Below, piece by piece: positions 6,881-8,261 of a stretch of DNA of 8,261 nt. The stretch lies in assembly GCF_947169445.1 (NCBI RefSeq), contig NZ_CAMVPU010000103.1, forward strand, positions 1-8,261, read 5' to 3'. Numbering within the stretch: the first letter of the stretch is position 1; each line of letters begins with the position of its first letter. The notes under the pieces are model-generated. The model searched no databases, had not been told where the DNA came from, and saw only the letters and a program-made list of their open reading frames with translations. Position numbers and translations under genes: made by a program. Origin of the DNA: an uncultured Butyrivibrio sp. (lineage in GTDB: Bacteria > Bacillota > Clostridia > Lachnospirales > Lachnospiraceae).

Positions 6881-8173
6881 CTAATTCTGCGATCCTTCAA
6901 ATTCTCTGGTTCTTGCTCCCATACTCTTTAATTCTTTTTTGCGGTCATACATCATATGATCTGCTCGTTCAAATACATCATGTAACTGTTCATCTCCAGG
7001 CTGAAGTAATGAATATCCAATAGAAACAACAACTTCATTTTTCTTAATATTATCTTCTACTCGTCTATTAAAATCTGCAATTACTTCTTCTTTGGTATCA
7101 TATCCTTTCCCCATCAAAAGAACTATAAACTCATCACCACCGGTCCTGTAAACTGAACCATGACTGAAAACATCACAGATAAGAGCACTTGCATCCTTGA
7201 TAAGTTGATCACCGGCAGCATGTCCTTTTGTGTCATTGATATATTTAAGGCCATTTATATCACAGGCAACAAGCGCCAACTTATCAATAGTTCCTTCTCG
7301 GATCCTGTTATTTAATTGGTTTTCTGTCTCCATGTAGGCATGTTTATTTCTTATTCCTGTCATGGAATCTGTATTTGCCATGCTCTTGAAGGCTTTGCTG
7401 TTCTCTTTTTCTTCATCCAGCTTTTCGTTAGCAACACGCCTTACCATGTAGAATAATATAGCCGAGAAAAGAGAAGCAACAACAAGAAGGAATAAAAGTT
7501 GAATATGATTAGTTTTTATACTATTTGCACTAATCTCATGAAACTGATCCTGAATAACGCTCTCGCGTATCATTACGACCAGCTCCCATCCTGTGTCAGG
7601 CACAGGCTCATAGCATATAGTATCTACCACACCATTTATGGTAAAAGAAAGTGCTCCACTTTTTCTATTTGCAAAATCATCGCGAAACAAATTCCACTTT
7701 TCCTCAGAAACATTCCCTTTTGTGGCTTCAAATATATTTTTGGTTCCAATAAGAGGACCAAGCTCTGTTTCAGAAATGTTTCCACCATTCAAAGAATACA
7801 GCGCAAAATGAGTGCTTCCCTGATCATCAAAAGCAAGCAGATTAACTATATCATTAATATCTATCTGAACAAAACAAGCTTTGAACTGCTTTCCCATTAT
7901 CTTTATATCTATCGGAATTGCCAGACACAACTCTTTTGATGAGCCATAAAGATAAACAGTGCTTATCATTTTGCCATCCAAAGTCTTATTCGCAAGGAAA
8001 GCATGTCTGCTGCCACCGGTATATGTAGTATATTGCGTATAAACTATATTATCCTCATCTACAAGCGCAAAACGGTTTAGATTCAAAAGCCTCTTTATTC
8101 TACCAATTGCCTCCCGAAGCTCTTCCTGCGTTTCTACCTTTTCATCATCTATGACGCTTACTGCCTTTTCCAT
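6881..8173 (-). CDS. Membrane GGDEF protein (diguanylate cyclase) with Cache-like sensor; N terminus missing, probably frameshifted
   Basis: The C-terminal 430 residues of a predicted c-di-GMP synthase. Residues 1-215 look like the extracellular part of a double-Cache sensor (ending YEPVPDTGWELVVMIRESVI), residues 224-244 form one transmembrane helix, then a linker and a GGDEF domain (269-415). Catalytic features are intact: DSMTGIRNK, D304 in ACDINGLKYIND, GHAAGD (317-322) and GGDEF (345-349). The RxxD inhibitory site is absent; FSHG occupies its place. Such proteins normally have a first membrane helix before the sensor, which is missing here. ATG 8173 has no ribosome binding site, and the frame continues upstream through TSELGITNLINNNFDY to a stop at 8237-8239. 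ATG 8173 is therefore probably internal, and the true start lies beyond the edge, in another frame. Confidence 0.82.
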   Translation of the reverse strand: MEKAVSVIDDEKVETQEELREAIGRIKRLLNLNRFALVDEDNIVYTQYTTYTGGSRHAFLANKTLDGKMISTVYLYGSSKELCLAIPIDIKIMGKQFKACFVQIDINDIVNLLAFDDQGSTHFALYSLNGGNISETELGPLIGTKNIFEATKGNVSEEKWNLFRDDFANRKSGALSFTINGVVDTICYEPVPDTGWELVVMIRESVIQDQFHEISANSIKTNHIQLLFLLVVASLFSAILFYMVRRVANEKLDEEKENSKAFKSMANTDSMTGIRNKHAYMETENQLNNRIREGTIDKLALVACDINGLKYINDTKGHAAGDQLIKDASALICDVFSHGSVYRTGGDEFIVLLMGKGYDTKEEVIADFNRRVEDNIKKNEVVVSIGYSLLQPGDEQLHDVFERADHMMYDRKKELKSMGARTREFEGSQN

Positions 8174-8215
8174 GTAGTCGAAATTATTATTGATCAGGTT
8201 TGTAATCCCGAGTTC

Positions 8216-8237
8216 AGAAGTTAAATAGATTATAAAT
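8216..8237 (-). repeat. Imperfect 11-bp tandem duplication that shifts the GGDEF reading frame
   Basis: On the minus strand ATTTATAATCT (8237-8227) is followed directly by ATTTAACTTCT (8226-8216); 8 of 11 bases agree. Upstream, one frame reads HATRLADDL (8259-8233) and then hits TAA. Downstream, the GGDEF frame reads TSELGITNLI. Removing one 11-bp unit gives LADDLTSELGITNL without a stop, which is a natural-looking helix. This supports an insertion that broke the gene. Confidence 0.55.
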
Positions 8238-8261
8238 CATCCGCAAGCCTTGTGGCATGCG

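Noticed and set aside
7499..7939. 146-codon plus-strand frame opposite the GGDEF gene
   Set aside because: Antisense to the sensor coding sequence, with no ribosome binding site and no domain.
1337..8173. A joint second-messenger island (ppGpp, c-di-GMP and a GGDEF-like regulator)
   Set aside because: The genes lie in separate transcription units split by terminators and by tldDE; proximity alone does not support one system.

Overview
The window looks like chromosomal DNA of a low-GC Firmicute, most likely a Lachnospiraceae member of the Butyrivibrio/Pseudobutyrivibrio type. This is an inference from AT-rich intergenic DNA, purine-rich Shine-Dalgarno sites, and the protein types present: a Cache-GGDEF membrane protein, a BTAD regulator with a GGDEF-like tail, and a clostridial TldD/TldE pair. 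No rRNA, tRNA, insertion sequence, phage gene or CRISPR array was seen.

Layout from left to right. Positions 1-202 (minus strand) hold an open, edge-truncated frame that resembles the first half of a four-helix-bundle (23S rRNA intervening-sequence-type) protein; it lacks a good start and looks degraded. Positions 364-1227 (plus) encode a class I SAM-dependent methyltransferase of the RlmI-like family, closed by a strong hairpin terminator at 1236-1275. Everything to the right is on the minus strand. A small alarmone synthetase (RelA/SpoT domain only) occupies 1337-2092 and has its own extended -10 promoter. Next comes a two-gene unit, transcribed right to left: a 76-residue cysteine-rich protein (3530-3760) followed by a winged-helix/BTAD regulator (2270-3505), ending in a hairpin terminator at about 2196-2227. 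Then comes the tldD-tldE operon (5211-6644 and 3923-5197), encoding a TldD-type metalloprotease and its partner without the zinc motif. The right end (6881 to the edge) is a membrane GGDEF protein with an extracellular Cache-like sensor.

Three genes relate to nucleotide second messengers. One makes (p)ppGpp, one probably makes c-di-GMP, and the BTAD regulator ends in what looks like a GGDEF fold stripped of its catalytic motif. They are not in one operon, so any link between them is a guess.

The most notable observations are these: (1) the GGDEF gene appears to be broken near the right edge by an 11-bp imperfect tandem duplication, since removing one copy joins two frames into a sensible protein; (2) the BTAD regulator carries a degenerate GGDEF-like C-terminal domain; (3) an unrecognised Cys/His-rich small protein is translated just ahead of that regulator and lies 162 bp downstream of tldE. 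I did not find a clear new multi-gene system. For four minus-strand genes the longest possible frame is not the best start: three of the frames open at GTG or TTG without a properly placed ribosome binding site, and shorter ATG starts are preferred.
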